Shown: one piece after another, positions 63,842 through 64,000 of the stretch | Numbering within the stretch: the stretch's first letter is position 1 | Layout of the letters: every line of letters starts with the position of its first letter | Origin: Trichobilharzia szidati | Lineage: Eukaryota; Platyhelminthes; Trematoda; Strigeidida; Schistosomatidae | Direction: 5' to 3' | Length of the DNA: 64,000 nt | NCBI GenBank assembly: GCA_944472155.2 | Contig: OX235272.1 | Coordinates: 18,708,354-18,772,353, forward strand | Program-made: the position numbers and the translations under genes | Notes under the pieces: generated by a model | Told to the model about the DNA's origin: nothing | What the model saw: the letters and a program-made list of their open reading frames with translations, nothing else | Databases searched by the model: none

Positions 63842-64000
63842 GTAAGACATATTAATTAATATCCTAACTTTTGTTTAATCTTACAGAGATTTGACTAGTG
63901 TGAAGTCAAGCTGAGAGCTTAAGGTAGAAAAACTTCAATTCCTTTTATCAGTATACTCATATTATGCAAAGATTGTTGAAATTTGTGTGGGTGTATCTAC

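Overview
This is repeat-saturated eukaryotic DNA, most likely from a schistosomatid flatworm (Schistosoma or a close relative). It is AT-rich and has no bacterial-style gene layout. Nearly all recognisable sequence is retroelement: RTE-like and CR1-like LINEs of the SR2 and SR1 kinds, several Penelope-like element (PLE) lineages with GIY-YIG endonucleases, and tRNA-derived SINEs. One SINE family carries a hammerhead-like core resembling the schistosome S-alpha (Sm-alpha) family. The genus is inferred from this repeat repertoire, not from a diagnostic gene.

Element names used below are local. RTE-A1, A2 and A3 are three subfamilies of one RTE-like LINE whose 3' end reads ...TATGTTCCACTAGGAAC... 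followed by (AAT)n. CR1-B is a CR1-like LINE with APE endonuclease and RT domains, whose 3' end reads ...TGGAATAAAGCAAATT(ATT)n. PLE-1 (variants a to d), PLE-2, PLE-3 (Asn/Asp-rich linker) and PLE-4 are Penelope-like lineages. Almost every copy is 5'-truncated and broken by stops or frameshifts.

Layout. 0-11 kb: RTE copies on both strands, a CR1-B tail, a hammerhead SINE cluster and PLE-1 tails. 11-16 kb: a long PLE-2 copy and PLE-4 fragments. 16.1-16.9 kb: about 820 bp of (ACTA)n. 17-18.7 kb: CA/TG-rich and AT-rich DNA. 18.7-22.9 kb: inverted PLE-3 and PLE-1 pairs and a tRNA SINE split by PLE-3. 23.5-26.1 kb: the best CR1-B copy, open for more than 650 codons apart from two in-frame stops. 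26-40 kb: CR1-B, RTE-A1 and PLE-1 copies plus a candidate host exon at 36.24-36.42 kb. 40.7-41.2 kb: a 500-N assembly gap followed by GC-richer DNA with two hairpins. 41.6-49 kb: RTE and CR1-B copies, including a tiny RTE insertion with a 12-bp target duplication. 50-59 kb: PLE-3, PLE-4 and PLE-1 copies, one interrupted by RTE-A2. 59-62 kb: hammerhead SINE cluster with a near-perfect 200-bp palindrome and SINEs nested in a PLE tail. 62-64 kb: mostly unassigned, with a SINE, a PLE-2 scrap and a second possible host exon.

The genes form no pathway. The window reads as intronic or intergenic host DNA that acts as a landing zone. What is informative is how the parasites relate to each other: SINEs that borrow LINE 3' ends, nested insertions giving relative ages, PLEs repeatedly truncated onto an inverted copy of their own 3' end, and self-cleaving-ribozyme-like folds in both PLE termini and SINEs.
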